From positions 1 to 37,664 of the forward strand of contig JADLHM010000005.1 of the NCBI GenBank assembly GCA_020848745.1: 37,664 nucleotides of DNA. Direction: 5' to 3'. The position numbers were made by a program, and so were the translations under genes. The DNA comes from Deltaproteobacteria bacterium. Lineage in GTDB: Bacteria > Desulfobacterota > Binatia > UTPRO1. Below the pieces are notes generated by a model. It was not told the origin of the DNA. It was given only the letters and a program-made list of their open reading frames with translations, and ran no database searches. Shown piece after piece: positions 8,365-15,756 of this stretch (its first letter is position 1; each line of letters starts with the position of its first letter).

Positions 8365-9210
8365 GTGGTGAGACGCCTGCTGCGCGAGCCGCTCGTCCAC
8401 TTCGTGGTCCTCGGGGCGGCGCTCTTCGCCCTGCACCGCGCGGTGGCGCCGCCCGGCGCGACGAGCGCGATCGTGGTGACCACGGCACTGCAACGCGGGT
8501 TCCAGCAGGAGCACCTGCGGCGCCACGGGCGCCTGCCGACGCCCGAGGAGCAGCGTGCCCTCGTCGACCGCTACGTGGACACCGAGGTGATGCTGCGCGA
8601 GGCGCTCGCGCTCGGGCTCGATCGCGGCGACATCATCGTGCGGCGCCGGCTGGTACAGAAGATGGAGTTCCTGAACCAGGACCGCGAGCCGCTGCCTCCG
8701 CCGACCGACGCGGACCTGGCGGCGTTTCTCGCGCGCCACGCGGAGCGTTACCAGCTCGCGGCGCGGATGACCGTCGCGCACGTCTTCGTGAGCACGCGCC
8801 TCCATCCCGAGGACACGGAGGCGGTCGCGGACGAGCTCCGCGCGCGCCTCGCGGCCGGCGACGACGCGGCGGGCCTCGGCGATCCGTTCCTGCGCGGACG
8901 CGAGTTCCGTGCCGCGACGGAAGGCGAGCTCGCCGGCGTCTTCGGGCCGGACCTGGCGCGCCGGCTGCAGAGCGCGCCGGTCGGGGAATGGGTCGGGCCG
9001 TACCGATCGAGCTTCGGCGTCCACCTCGTGCGGATCGCGACGCGGGAGGGAGGGCGGCCGGCGACGGTCGACGAGGTCCGCCGCGAGCTCGTCCGCGACT
9101 GGGAGGAGGAGCGGCGGTCGGAAGCGGCACGCGCGGCGCTGGGGGCGCTCCGCGCGCGCTACGACGTGCGCATCGAGGAGCCGCCGACGCCGGGGAGGCC
9201 CGCGTCGTGA
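8365..9210 (+). CDS. parvulin-type peptidylprolyl isomerase (PpiC/SurA-like)
   Basis: A 281-aa membrane-anchored foldase. An N-terminal hydrophobic stretch ('HFVVLGAALFAL', about 12-23) anchors or exports it. The SurA-like helical part ('RYVDTEVMLREALALGLDRGD') is followed by a parvulin domain: 'MTVAHVFVS', a long variable loop, 'VFGPDLARRLQSAPVGEWVGPYRSSFGVHLVRI', read here as separate short blocks. Charged helices end the protein. GTG at 8365 is used, with GTG at 8368 equally possible; no clear Shine-Dalgarno is present. The stop overlaps the next GTG (GTGA). It likely helps fold the exported DUF3604 protein or the HupE-like partner, which is inference from context. Confidence 0.8.
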   Translation: MVRRLLREPLVHFVVLGAALFALHRAVAPPGATSAIVVTTALQRGFQQEHLRRHGRLPTPEEQRALVDRYVDTEVMLREALALGLDRGDIIVRRRLVQKMEFLNQDREPLPPPTDADLAAFLARHAERYQLAARMTVAHVFVSTRLHPEDTEAVADELRARLAAGDDAAGLGDPFLRGREFRAATEGELAGVFGPDLARRLQSAPVGEWVGPYRSSFGVHLVRIATREGGRPATVDEVRRELVRDWEEERRSEAARAALGALRARYDVRIEEPPTPGRPAS

Positions 9211-10235
9211 GACCCGGACGGGTCGCGGCATGGGCCGTCACTCTCCTCGCGATCGCCGGAACGGAAGCGGCGTCGCACACGTTCGAGCCGGCGCTCCTCG
9301 ATCTCCGCGAGCGCGAGAGCGGCACCTTCGACGTCGTGTGGCGTGCGCCCGGGCGGGAGTCGGGCGCGCTCGTGCCGGACGCGCCGCCGCTCCTGCCGCG
9401 GTTGCCCGCGGCGTGCCGCACCCTCTCGGAGCTCGGGGCGAGCGACGAGCGGATCGCGACGCGCGTGGCGTGCGGCGCCGGACGGCTCCGGGGCGAGACG
9501 ATCACCGTGCCGGGGCTCGCCGCGAGCCGCGTCGACGCGATCGTCCGGGTCTCCTGGAACGACGGATCCGCGGCGAGCGGGATCCTCACCGACGCGAGCG
9601 AGTCGTTCGTCGTGCCGGAGGGGCCGCGCGGTATCCTGCTGCCCGGCGCGCCGGCGCGGACGGTGGCGACGCGCTATCTCGGGCTCGGGATCGAGCACAT
9701 CCTCGGCGGCACCGATCACGTGCTGTTCGTGATCGGACTCTTCCTGCTCGTCGGCGCGACCCGGGCGCTGGTCGCGACGGTGAGCGCCTTCACGCTGGCC
9801 CACAGCCTCACGCTCGCGGCGGCGGTGCTCGGGATCGTGACGGTGCCGTCGGCGCCCGTGGAGGCGCTGATCGCGGCGAGCATCGTGCTCCTCGCCCGCG
9901 AGCTGGTGCGCGGCCCCGACGAGCCGCCGACGCTCGCGTGCCGCTTCCCGTGGCTCGTGGCGTTCGTCTTCGGGCTCCTCCACGGGTTCGGTTTCGCGGG
10001 GGCGCTCGCGGAGACGGGCGTGCCCGCCGATCAGATTCCCCTCGCGCTCCTCGCGTTCAACCTCGGCGTCGAGGTCGGCCAGCTCGGGATCGTGGGGGCG
10101 CTGGTCGCGCTCGCGGCGCTGGCCCCGCGCGGGCTCCGATCCTCACGCGGCCGGCCCCGGCTGCCGGCCTACGGGCTCGGAGCCGTGGCGTCGGCCTGGA
10201 TGATCGAGCGGATCCTGCGTTTCTGGGCGACTTGA
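9207..10235 (+). CDS. HupE/UreJ-family membrane protein with periplasmic N-terminal domain
   Basis: A 342-aa protein. A signal-like segment (residues ~5-22) is followed by a ~130-residue soluble, beta-rich region, then a C-terminal membrane domain of about six helices carrying HupE/UreJ_2 motifs: 'GIEHILGGTDHVLF', 'FTLAHSLTL', 'GLLHGFGFAGAL' and 'FNLGVEVGQ'. The conserved His and Asp in these motifs resemble metal-binding positions. Classical HupE/UreJ proteins move Ni or Co, but this long version has no proven substrate. It starts with GTG inside the PPIase stop (GTGA). There is no hydrogenase or urease gene nearby, so a Ni role is not supported by context. Confidence 0.85.
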   Translation: MRPGRVAAWAVTLLAIAGTEAASHTFEPALLDLRERESGTFDVVWRAPGRESGALVPDAPPLLPRLPAACRTLSELGASDERIATRVACGAGRLRGETITVPGLAASRVDAIVRVSWNDGSAASGILTDASESFVVPEGPRGILLPGAPARTVATRYLGLGIEHILGGTDHVLFVIGLFLLVGATRALVATVSAFTLAHSLTLAAAVLGIVTVPSAPVEALIAASIVLLARELVRGPDEPPTLACRFPWLVAFVFGLLHGFGFAGALAETGVPADQIPLALLAFNLGVEVGQLGIVGALVALAALAPRGLRSSRGRPRLPAYGLGAVASAWMIERILRFWAT

Positions 10236-10239
10236 TGCG

Positions 10240-10269
10240 TTGAAGAGCTCGCGGGTCTCCGGCTAGAGT
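10240..10269 (+). promoter_or_regulatory. putative sigma70 promoter of the sulfotransferase gene
   Basis: TTGAAG at 10240-10245, 18-nt spacer, TAGAGT at 10264-10269. The ATG at 10315 is 45 nt downstream, so this gene has a normal leader, unlike the leaderless group. Confidence 0.5.
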
Positions 10270-10314
10270 CGACGGTCTTCGGGTCCGGGAATCCCCAGAG
10301 AACCTCCCATCGGC

Positions 10315-11205
10315 ATGGCCACAGGCTCGGACGAACGCAGGCTCATCCTCATCCTCAGCTCGGAACGCTCGGGCTCGACGCTGACCCGCGTCGTTCTCGG
10401 GGCGAACAGCCGGATCGTCTCCCCGCAGGAGATGTTCCTGATGCGCTACCCCGACTACCGGACGTTCCGGGAGCAGAAGGCCGTCGCGCGCGAGAGCCTG
10501 GTCGAGTTCTTCGAGCTTCTCGGGCAGGCGAAGGACGCGACGGCCATCGACGCCGCATGCGAGGGGCGCGATATCCTCGACGTCTACCGCTGGCTCTTCG
10601 GCTTCCTGAAGCCGGGGCAGTTCCTGCTCGACAAGACGCCCGCGTATGCGAACGACGGCGATACGCTGCGGAGATCCCGGCCCTTGCAGCCCTTCTACGT
10701 CTGGCTCATCCGCCATCCGCTCGGCGTCATCGAGTCGCATGTGCGACTCAAGTTCCGCGAGCGCCATACCAAGGACCTGAAGGGCATCGGGCGGCGGCTC
10801 CAGGACTTCGTCGTCGATCAGGTGGTGCGGACCGAGAACGGCATGCTGCCGGTCGCGCGCGGGCGCGAGGTGAAGTGGGTGCTCCAGCAGACGATCATCC
10901 GCGAGTTCCTCGCGTCGGTGGCCGAGCAGCAGAAGGTCCTCATCAAGTTCGAGCATCTGGTGCGCGACCCGGAGCCGGTCGTGCGGCGGCTCTGCGACGC
11001 GCTCGGCGTCGCGGTCGAGCCCGCGATGCTCGAGGCGTGCGGCGCCCGCAAGGTGATGAACACGAGCCTCGGCGACCCGAACTTCCACACCCACGACCGC
11101 ATCGAGGCGAAGACCGCCGACACATGGCGGGAGGTCTTCCAGGAGAAGCAGCTGACGCTCGAGACGCGGCGCCTGATGGACGCGATCGGCGTCGTCCGCG
11201 AATAG
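10315..11205 (+). CDS. sulfotransferase family protein
   Basis: A 296-aa PAPS-dependent sulfotransferase of the Sulfotransfer_3 type. The 5'-phosphosulfate loop is 'SSERSGST' (residues 15-22), and the 3'-phosphate site is R133-H-P...S141. A family-like 'LLDKTPAYAND' follows beta2, and 'LIKFEHLVRDPEPVVRRLC' precedes the C-terminal helices. It has no signal peptide, so it works in the cytoplasm or at the inner membrane face. It stands alone, convergent with RNase D. Targets could be glycans, lipids or proteins; the sequence does not show which. Confidence 0.85.
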   Translation: MATGSDERRLILILSSERSGSTLTRVVLGANSRIVSPQEMFLMRYPDYRTFREQKAVARESLVEFFELLGQAKDATAIDAACEGRDILDVYRWLFGFLKPGQFLLDKTPAYANDGDTLRRSRPLQPFYVWLIRHPLGVIESHVRLKFRERHTKDLKGIGRRLQDFVVDQVVRTENGMLPVARGREVKWVLQQTIIREFLASVAEQQKVLIKFEHLVRDPEPVVRRLCDALGVAVEPAMLEACGARKVMNTSLGDPNFHTHDRIEAKTADTWREVFQEKQLTLETRRLMDAIGVVRE

Positions 11206-11226
11206 CGGTGCCTCGGCGTCGCGGGT

Positions 11227-12411
11227 CTAACGCTCGCGCCGGATGACGTCGAGGTACGGAGGCTTCGGCAGCGACGCGAGCGCCAGGCGGCCTTCGACCA
11301 GATCGTGGAGCTCGCGCCCGACCAGCTCGGCGCGCCAGCCGTTGGCGAGCGGGTGCTCCTCGGCGCCGCCGGCGACGACGAGCTCGACGTAGCGCTCGAG
11401 GTCGGCGCGCGTGGCGACGAGCTCCGAGGCAATGTCCGCGGCGTCAGAGCGCGTCCGCAGCAGGACGGCGGCGAGCTCGGAGGCCGCGGCGACGCGCCGC
11501 GCGAGCTCGCGGGGCGCCTCACGAGGCGGCGCGATCGGCTCGGCGGCGAGGCCGGCCTCGATGGCGCGGACGAGCCGGGCGCGCGCGGGGGCGGAGAGGC
11601 CGCTCGCGCCGCGCACGTGACCGATCGCGTCGCTGTCGCGGGGGATCGTGCGGGCCACCTCGATGACGGTCGGGTCCTTCAGCACCCAGCCGACCGGGAG
11701 GTCGCTCGCCTGCGCCTCGGCCTCGCGCCAGGCGGCGACCTCGCGCAGGAGGGCGAGCTGGCGGCCCGAGAGGCGGCCGCGGCGGGAGAGCTTCAAGTAC
11801 GCCTGGCGCGGATCCGCCGCCGGCACCCCGGGCCCGTAGCGGCGCGTCAGCTCGTCGGCGACCCAGGCGCTCCGTCCGCGCGCGGCGACGTCGTGGACGA
11901 GCGCGTCGGCGATCGCGTGCAGGTGGCGGACGTCGTCGGCGGCGTAGGCGATCTGCGTCGGCGAGAGCGGGCGCTTCACCCAATTGCTGAAGGTCTCGTT
12001 GTGGGCGAGGCGGATGCGCAGCACGCGCTCGACCAGGCGATCGTAGGCGAGCGACGTGCCGAGTCCGACGAAGCCGGCGACGACCTGCACGTCGAAGATG
12101 CGCGTCGGACGGATGCCGAAGCACCGCGCGAAGAGGACGAGATCGGCCGCCGGGGCGTGCATCAGGATCTCGACGTCCGGATCGGCGACGAGGGCGGCGA
12201 TCGGGGTGACGTCGCCGCCCGCGATGGGGTCGATGATGGCGATGCGGTTCGCGGTCGCGACCTGCACGAGGCACGGGACGGGCGCGTAGGTCCGCTCCCA
12301 CAGGAACTCGGTGTCGAGGCCGATCCGCCCGGCGGCGCGGGCCTCGTCGGCGAAGCCCGCGACGTCGGCGGGGGTCGTGAGGTGCTCGATCGGGGTGGCT
12401 GGCTCTCGCAT
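11227..12411 (-). CDS. rnd: ribonuclease D
   Basis: A 394-aa 3'-5' exoribonuclease of the DEDDy family, which trims tRNA and other small RNA 3' ends. Exo I is D33-T-E35, Exo II holds D90, and Exo III is Y156-x3-D160. An HRDC domain follows ('LSGRQLALLREVAAWREAEA', then 'VLKDPTVIEVA'), then a C-terminal helical region ending 'PPYLDVIRRER' as in Rnd proteins. The length is close to E. coli RNase D. ATG at 12411 is chosen because it places the exonuclease at the usual distance from the N-terminus. TACAAG lies 8 nt before the ATG, but no good -35 is seen. Confidence 0.93.
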   Translation of the reverse strand: MREPATPIEHLTTPADVAGFADEARAAGRIGLDTEFLWERTYAPVPCLVQVATANRIAIIDPIAGGDVTPIAALVADPDVEILMHAPAADLVLFARCFGIRPTRIFDVQVVAGFVGLGTSLAYDRLVERVLRIRLAHNETFSNWVKRPLSPTQIAYAADDVRHLHAIADALVHDVAARGRSAWVADELTRRYGPGVPAADPRQAYLKLSRRGRLSGRQLALLREVAAWREAEAQASDLPVGWVLKDPTVIEVARTIPRDSDAIGHVRGASGLSAPARARLVRAIEAGLAAEPIAPPREAPRELARRVAAASELAAVLLRTRSDAADIASELVATRADLERYVELVVAGGAEEHPLANGWRAELVGRELHDLVEGRLALASLPKPPYLDVIRRER

Positions 12412-12454
12412 GGCGAGGGCTTGTATCAGAATCGCCGGTGAGGGGAGCCCGTCC

Positions 12455-13462
12455 GTGACGCTGCCGGTACCGGCCGATCTACCGCGGTTGCTGCGCCGGC
12501 TCGCGCGCGAGGAGCGGACGGAGCGGCGCGAGCTCGCGCGGTTGGAGGCGCGGCTGCGCCGCTTCGAGGACGTGGAGCGGCCCGCGTACGACGCCTGGCT
12601 CCGGCTCGAGCTCGGACCGGCGGTCGGCGAGGTGGAGGAGCTCTCGAGCGCGCTCCGCGCCCGCCAGGTGCTCGCGGCGCGCGTGACCGAGCTCGTGGAG
12701 GACGAAGGCCTGCACCCGCGCGAGGCGCTCTGGGTCGTGCGGGAGTGCGGCGCGGACGAGGCGCCCCGCGCCGAGGGTGGCGCCGAGCGCACGGCGCGGG
12801 AACGCGACGAGGTCGAGGCGCGGCGGCGCGCCAAGCGCGAGCGGAAGCGGGCGGCGCGCAAGCGCGCGCGGCGGGAGCGGCGCGCGGCCGGCCGGGGCGG
12901 CGGGGCGAGCGGCGCGACCGGCGCGGAAGGCGCCGTCGACGGCGTGGCGACGAAACGGCTCGCCGCGATCTACCGCGCGCTGGCACGGAGCCTCCATCCC
13001 GACTCGCCGAGCGTCGTGCGGACCCTCGCGCCGGCACGGCTGCGCGCCGTCTGGGCGGAGGTGCAGGCCGCGTACGCGGTCCGCGGTCTCGAACGGCTGC
13101 TCGCGCTCGCGACCTGGCTCCAGGCCGTCGCGGAGAGCGGGCTCGACGCCGAGGCGGAACTCGGGGAAGCCGCGGACGCGGCGGGGGGATTCCTCTCGGT
13201 CGCGGAGCGGCACGAGCGGCTGCGGGCGCTCCGCCGGGCCGCGCGCATGCTCGAGCGCCGCTTGGAGGGGCTCGCGGCCGAGCCCGCATGGGCCTTTCCC
13301 GCGGCGACGCCCCAGGCGCGCCGCAAGCTCAGACGGGGCGCGGCGCGGCGGCTCGCGGGCGAGCGCGACGCGCTCCGGGCGGCGCTCGCGGCCGTCGACG
13401 AGTTCCTGGACGACATCGGCCCGCCGCGTCCGCTCCGTGACGCGGCCGGGCGCGTCAGGTAG
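12455..13462 (+). CDS. divergent J-domain protein with N-terminal coiled coil
   Basis: A 335-aa protein starting at GTG 12455 behind a GAGGGGAG ribosome site. Residues ~10-50 and ~110-150 are Arg/Glu/Ala-rich helices, the second very basic ('RRAKRERKRAARKRARRERR'). A degenerate J-domain follows: a helix-II-like 'IYRALARSLHPD' with the diagnostic HPD at 181-183, then helix III 'LRAVWAEVQAAYAVRGLERL'. Helical C-terminal segments continue to the end. HPD-containing proteins stimulate DnaK-type ATPases, so this may be a specialised co-chaperone with an RNA- or ribosome-binding basic region. That function is inference. The 3' end overlaps the convergent DUF983 gene by 8 nt. Confidence 0.7.
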   Translation: MTLPVPADLPRLLRRLAREERTERRELARLEARLRRFEDVERPAYDAWLRLELGPAVGEVEELSSALRARQVLAARVTELVEDEGLHPREALWVVRECGADEAPRAEGGAERTARERDEVEARRRAKRERKRAARKRARRERRAAGRGGGASGATGAEGAVDGVATKRLAAIYRALARSLHPDSPSVVRTLAPARLRAVWAEVQAAYAVRGLERLLALATWLQAVAESGLDAEAELGEAADAAGGFLSVAERHERLRALRRAARMLERRLEGLAAEPAWAFPAATPQARRKLRRGAARRLAGERDALRAALAAVDEFLDDIGPPRPLRDAAGRVR

Positions 13463-13832
13463 CGGCGCGCCGGCGGCGGAGCAGGTAGTCGAGCGCGATG
13501 CCGACCCCGGTTCGCTGCGGCAGCGTCACGACCAGGGCCAGCATGGCGATCGCCCAGGCGACGTAGAACCAGGTCGGCGACGGGACCCACACGCGCAGGA
13601 ACACCATGCCGATCAGCGGCACCAGGAAGAGCACGCGGTCGAGCACGAAGAGGTAGCCGAAGAGGTCCCCCTGGTCCTCGAGGTAGCGCAGGCCGCAGAC
13701 GGCGCAGCGGTCGTGCATCACGTTCAGGCGCTTGAAGAGGGCGCCCTCGCCGCATTGCGGACAGCTCTTGCGCCAGCCGCGGCCGAGCAGGGTCGCGAGC
13801 GTGGGGAGCGGCGTCGCCGCCGGCGCCGTCAT
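13455..13832 (-). CDS. DUF983 family membrane protein
   Basis: A 125-aa protein with an N-terminal zinc-ribbon-like pair CPQC...CAVC (around 25-45), then two hydrophobic segments ('YLFVLDRVLFLVPLIGMVFL' and 'WFYVAWAIAMLALVVTL') and a basic tail. This is the DUF983 layout and size, seen in many proteobacteria with no assigned biochemical role. Its ATG overlaps the stop of the upstream crotonase gene (ATGA), so the two are co-translated. Confidence 0.85.
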   Translation of the reverse strand: MTAPAATPLPTLATLLGRGWRKSCPQCGEGALFKRLNVMHDRCAVCGLRYLEDQGDLFGYLFVLDRVLFLVPLIGMVFLRVWVPSPTWFYVAWAIAMLALVVTLPQRTGVGIALDYLLRRRRAAT

Positions 13833-14617
13833 GCGGGATCGCGGAAGATCGGGGCGCGCTTCTCGATGTTCGCCATCACCGCCTCCAGCTGATTCGCGGT
13901 GCCGATGAGAGCCTTCTGCTCGCGGCTCTCGGCGGCGAGAAGGGCGGCGCCGTCGGCATCGAGGGCGTCGTTGTAGAGGCGCTTCGCGCTGCGGATCGCC
14001 TCGGGGTTCTTGGCGGCGATCTCGCGCGCGAGGCGCGTCGCGGCGGCGTGCGGGTCCGCGTCGACGTGCGTGACGCAGCCGTAGCCGACTCCCTCGGCGC
14101 CGTTGAAAATCCGGCCGGTGAAGGTGAGCTCGCGGAGCACGTCGTCGCGCATGAGGCCGCGGGTGAGGGCGATGCCGGCCATGTCGGGGACGAGCCCCCA
14201 CTTGATCTCCATGATCGAGAGCTTGGTGTCCGGGGCCGCGATCCGCACGTCGGCGCCGAGCATGATCTGGAAACCGCCGCCGAAGGCGACGCCGTGGACG
14301 GCCGCGACGACCGGGACGGGCAGCTGCCGCCAGAGCCACGCCACCTCCTGGAAGAGGTTGGCCGCGCCGTGCGTCCGGGCGGTGATGTCGCCGGGGCCCT
14401 CGGAGCCGGTGAAGCTCGCCATGTCGAGCCCGGCGCAGAAGGCGCGGCCATTCCCCGAGAGGACGACGGCACGGAGACCGGACGTCGCCGCCAGGCGCGC
14501 GCCGGCGGCGGCGATGTCGTCGAACATGGGGCGGTCGAGGGCGTTCATCTTCTCGGGACGGTTCAGGCGGACGTCGGCAACGCCGGCGTCGATCGAGATG
14601 CTCACGCGATCACTCAT
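13829..14617 (-). CDS. enoyl-CoA hydratase/isomerase (crotonase) family protein
   Basis: A 262-aa crotonase-fold enzyme. The two oxyanion-hole blocks are 'GRAFCAGLDM' (57-66) and 'HGVAFGGGFQ' (108-117). 'LSIMEIKWGL' supplies a Glu at the position of the first catalytic Glu of enoyl-CoA hydratase. The length is typical. The start at 14617 is fixed by GGAGAG just upstream and by the family N-terminus ('MSDRVSIS'). It acts on a CoA thioester, as hydratase or isomerase, and the exact reaction cannot be told. DUF983 follows with an ATGA overlap. Confidence 0.88.
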   Translation of the reverse strand: MSDRVSISIDAGVADVRLNRPEKMNALDRPMFDDIAAAGARLAATSGLRAVVLSGNGRAFCAGLDMASFTGSEGPGDITARTHGAANLFQEVAWLWRQLPVPVVAAVHGVAFGGGFQIMLGADVRIAAPDTKLSIMEIKWGLVPDMAGIALTRGLMRDDVLRELTFTGRIFNGAEGVGYGCVTHVDADPHAAATRLAREIAAKNPEAIRSAKRLYNDALDADGAALLAAESREQKALIGTANQLEAVMANIEKRAPIFRDPA

Positions 14618-14894
14618 GGAAGGCTCTCCTGCGGGGAGGCTTGGCAAATGGGCCGAGCTCTCGCAAGAATGGACGTCGCGGCTCGTGTCGGCGCTCGCGA
14701 CGGCGGGGCTCGCTGGGATCGAGGAGGTGACGCTCGGCTACCGGACCAGTACGACGGCCGACGTCGACGTCGCGTTCGAGGACGGTCACAGCGAGTCGTT
14801 CGCGTACGACCTCGTCACGAACGAGCTCACGGCGGTCGGAGGGAGCGGTGCGGCGGCGCGCGCCGTCCTGGACGAGCGCCGCCGCCGCGCGTGA
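14616..14894 (+). CDS. small hypothetical protein, divergent from the crotonase gene
   Basis: A possible 92-aa protein with strong GC3 bias and a globular-looking sequence: an N-terminal amphipathic helix ('WAELSQEWTSRLVSALATAG'), beta-like 'EEVTLGY', 'ADVDVAFEDG', and a basic helix at the end. If ATG 14616 is used, its start codon shares CATG with the crotonase start on the other strand. GTG at 14685 is an alternative, with TTGGCA (14641-14646) and AAGAAT (14665-14670) as a possible promoter between. No Shine-Dalgarno supports ATG 14616. No family is recognised, so the coding call is moderate and the start uncertain. Confidence 0.45.
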   Translation: MEGSPAGRLGKWAELSQEWTSRLVSALATAGLAGIEEVTLGYRTSTTADVDVAFEDGHSESFAYDLVTNELTAVGGSGAAARAVLDERRRRA

Positions 14895-14972
14895 GGGCGG
14901 CCGGAGAAAAGGCGGTTGCCTCCGGTACGCATTCTGGCATGGTACTGCGCATCTCACGGAGGAGATGCCCCC

Positions 14973-15620
14973 ATGCAGAGTCTTCCTCGAGTTCTGGCCG
15001 GGACCGTCCTGGCGCTCGCGACCGGATTGCTCGTCGGCGCCTCCGCCGAGGCCCAGTCGGTCACGGTGAACCGCTGCGCGGCGGCGAAGGTCCGCTGCGT
15101 GATGGGCTACACGCACGTCTGCGGCGTGCAGGGCGTGCTCGGCCTCTTCAAGTGCCATCAGAACGCGACGCTCCGCGGGCGCTTCGTCGACCAGGTCTGC
15201 GTGAACCGGACCGTCGACAAGATCACCGAGTGCTTCCGTGACGCGGAACGGCGCGGGGTCTGCCTTACGAGCGACGACGTGATCGCGATCCAGGGCAAGG
15301 TCGAGGCCTTCGTGCTCGAGGCCGTGCAGGACGTCACTCCGGACTTTCCGTATCCGCTCGTCAACGCGTGCGCGGCGAGCAAGCAGAAGGTCGTGGCCGA
15401 GATGGCCTCGGACAAGCTCGAGTGCTTCGAGGACGCGATGCGGCGCGACCCGGGCGAGGTCGCCCCGGGATGCCTGACGCGCCCCGAAGGGCAGTACGCC
15501 TATCTCTGGGACCGCATCGAGGGGAACGGCGGCTGCCTCACGCTCGGCGACGGCGCGGCGTTGCTCGAGAAGACGGACGCGTTCGTTGCCGACGTGGTGA
15601 CGACGCTCGACCCGCAGTAG
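14973..15620 (+). CDS. secreted cysteine-rich protein with internal repeat
   Basis: A 215-aa exported protein. GGAGGAG sits ~8 nt before the ATG at 14973. A signal peptide ends near 'GASAEAQS'. The mature part has eleven Cys, several spaced as in small disulfide-stabilised helical repeats. A block '(V)CLT-x-DD-x-IAIQGKVEAFVLEAV' near the middle is echoed by 'GCLTLGDGAALLEKTDAFVADVV' at the end, suggesting two diverged copies of an ~85-residue unit. No enzyme motif is visible. A periplasmic or extracellular binding or structural role is possible; no known family is named. Confidence 0.75.
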   Translation: MQSLPRVLAGTVLALATGLLVGASAEAQSVTVNRCAAAKVRCVMGYTHVCGVQGVLGLFKCHQNATLRGRFVDQVCVNRTVDKITECFRDAERRGVCLTSDDVIAIQGKVEAFVLEAVQDVTPDFPYPLVNACAASKQKVVAEMASDKLECFEDAMRRDPGEVAPGCLTRPEGQYAYLWDRIEGNGGCLTLGDGAALLEKTDAFVADVVTTLDPQ

Positions 15621-15671
15621 CGGGCGCGGTCCGGCGCGGACCGCAACTCGCGGTTCCGGCGTCGATTTCGC

Positions 15672-15700
15672 TGGACCTCGCGCGAAGTCCCGAGTAGGCT
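15672..15700 (+). promoter_or_regulatory. putative promoter of the CocE-type hydrolase gene
   Basis: TGGACC at 15672-15677, 17-nt spacer, TAGGCT at 15695-15700. The core matches the SDR promoter at 2620, but here the ATG is 56 nt away and is served by GAAGGA. Confidence 0.45.
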
Positions 15701-15756
15701 TCGCTCGCCATCCGCGCGGCCGTGGCGTGGATGAGCTCCCGTCCGAAGGACCATTC

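Noticed and set aside
5376-8483. Very long open frame antisense to the DUF3604 and PPIase genes
   Set aside because: Its product is Arg/Ala/Glu-rich low-complexity sequence without domains, an artefact of GC3 bias. The plus-strand frame carries clear motifs.
9207-10235. Nickel transporter for hydrogenase or urease
   Set aside because: No hydrogenase or urease gene is in the window, and this long HupE/UreJ subgroup has no proven metal.
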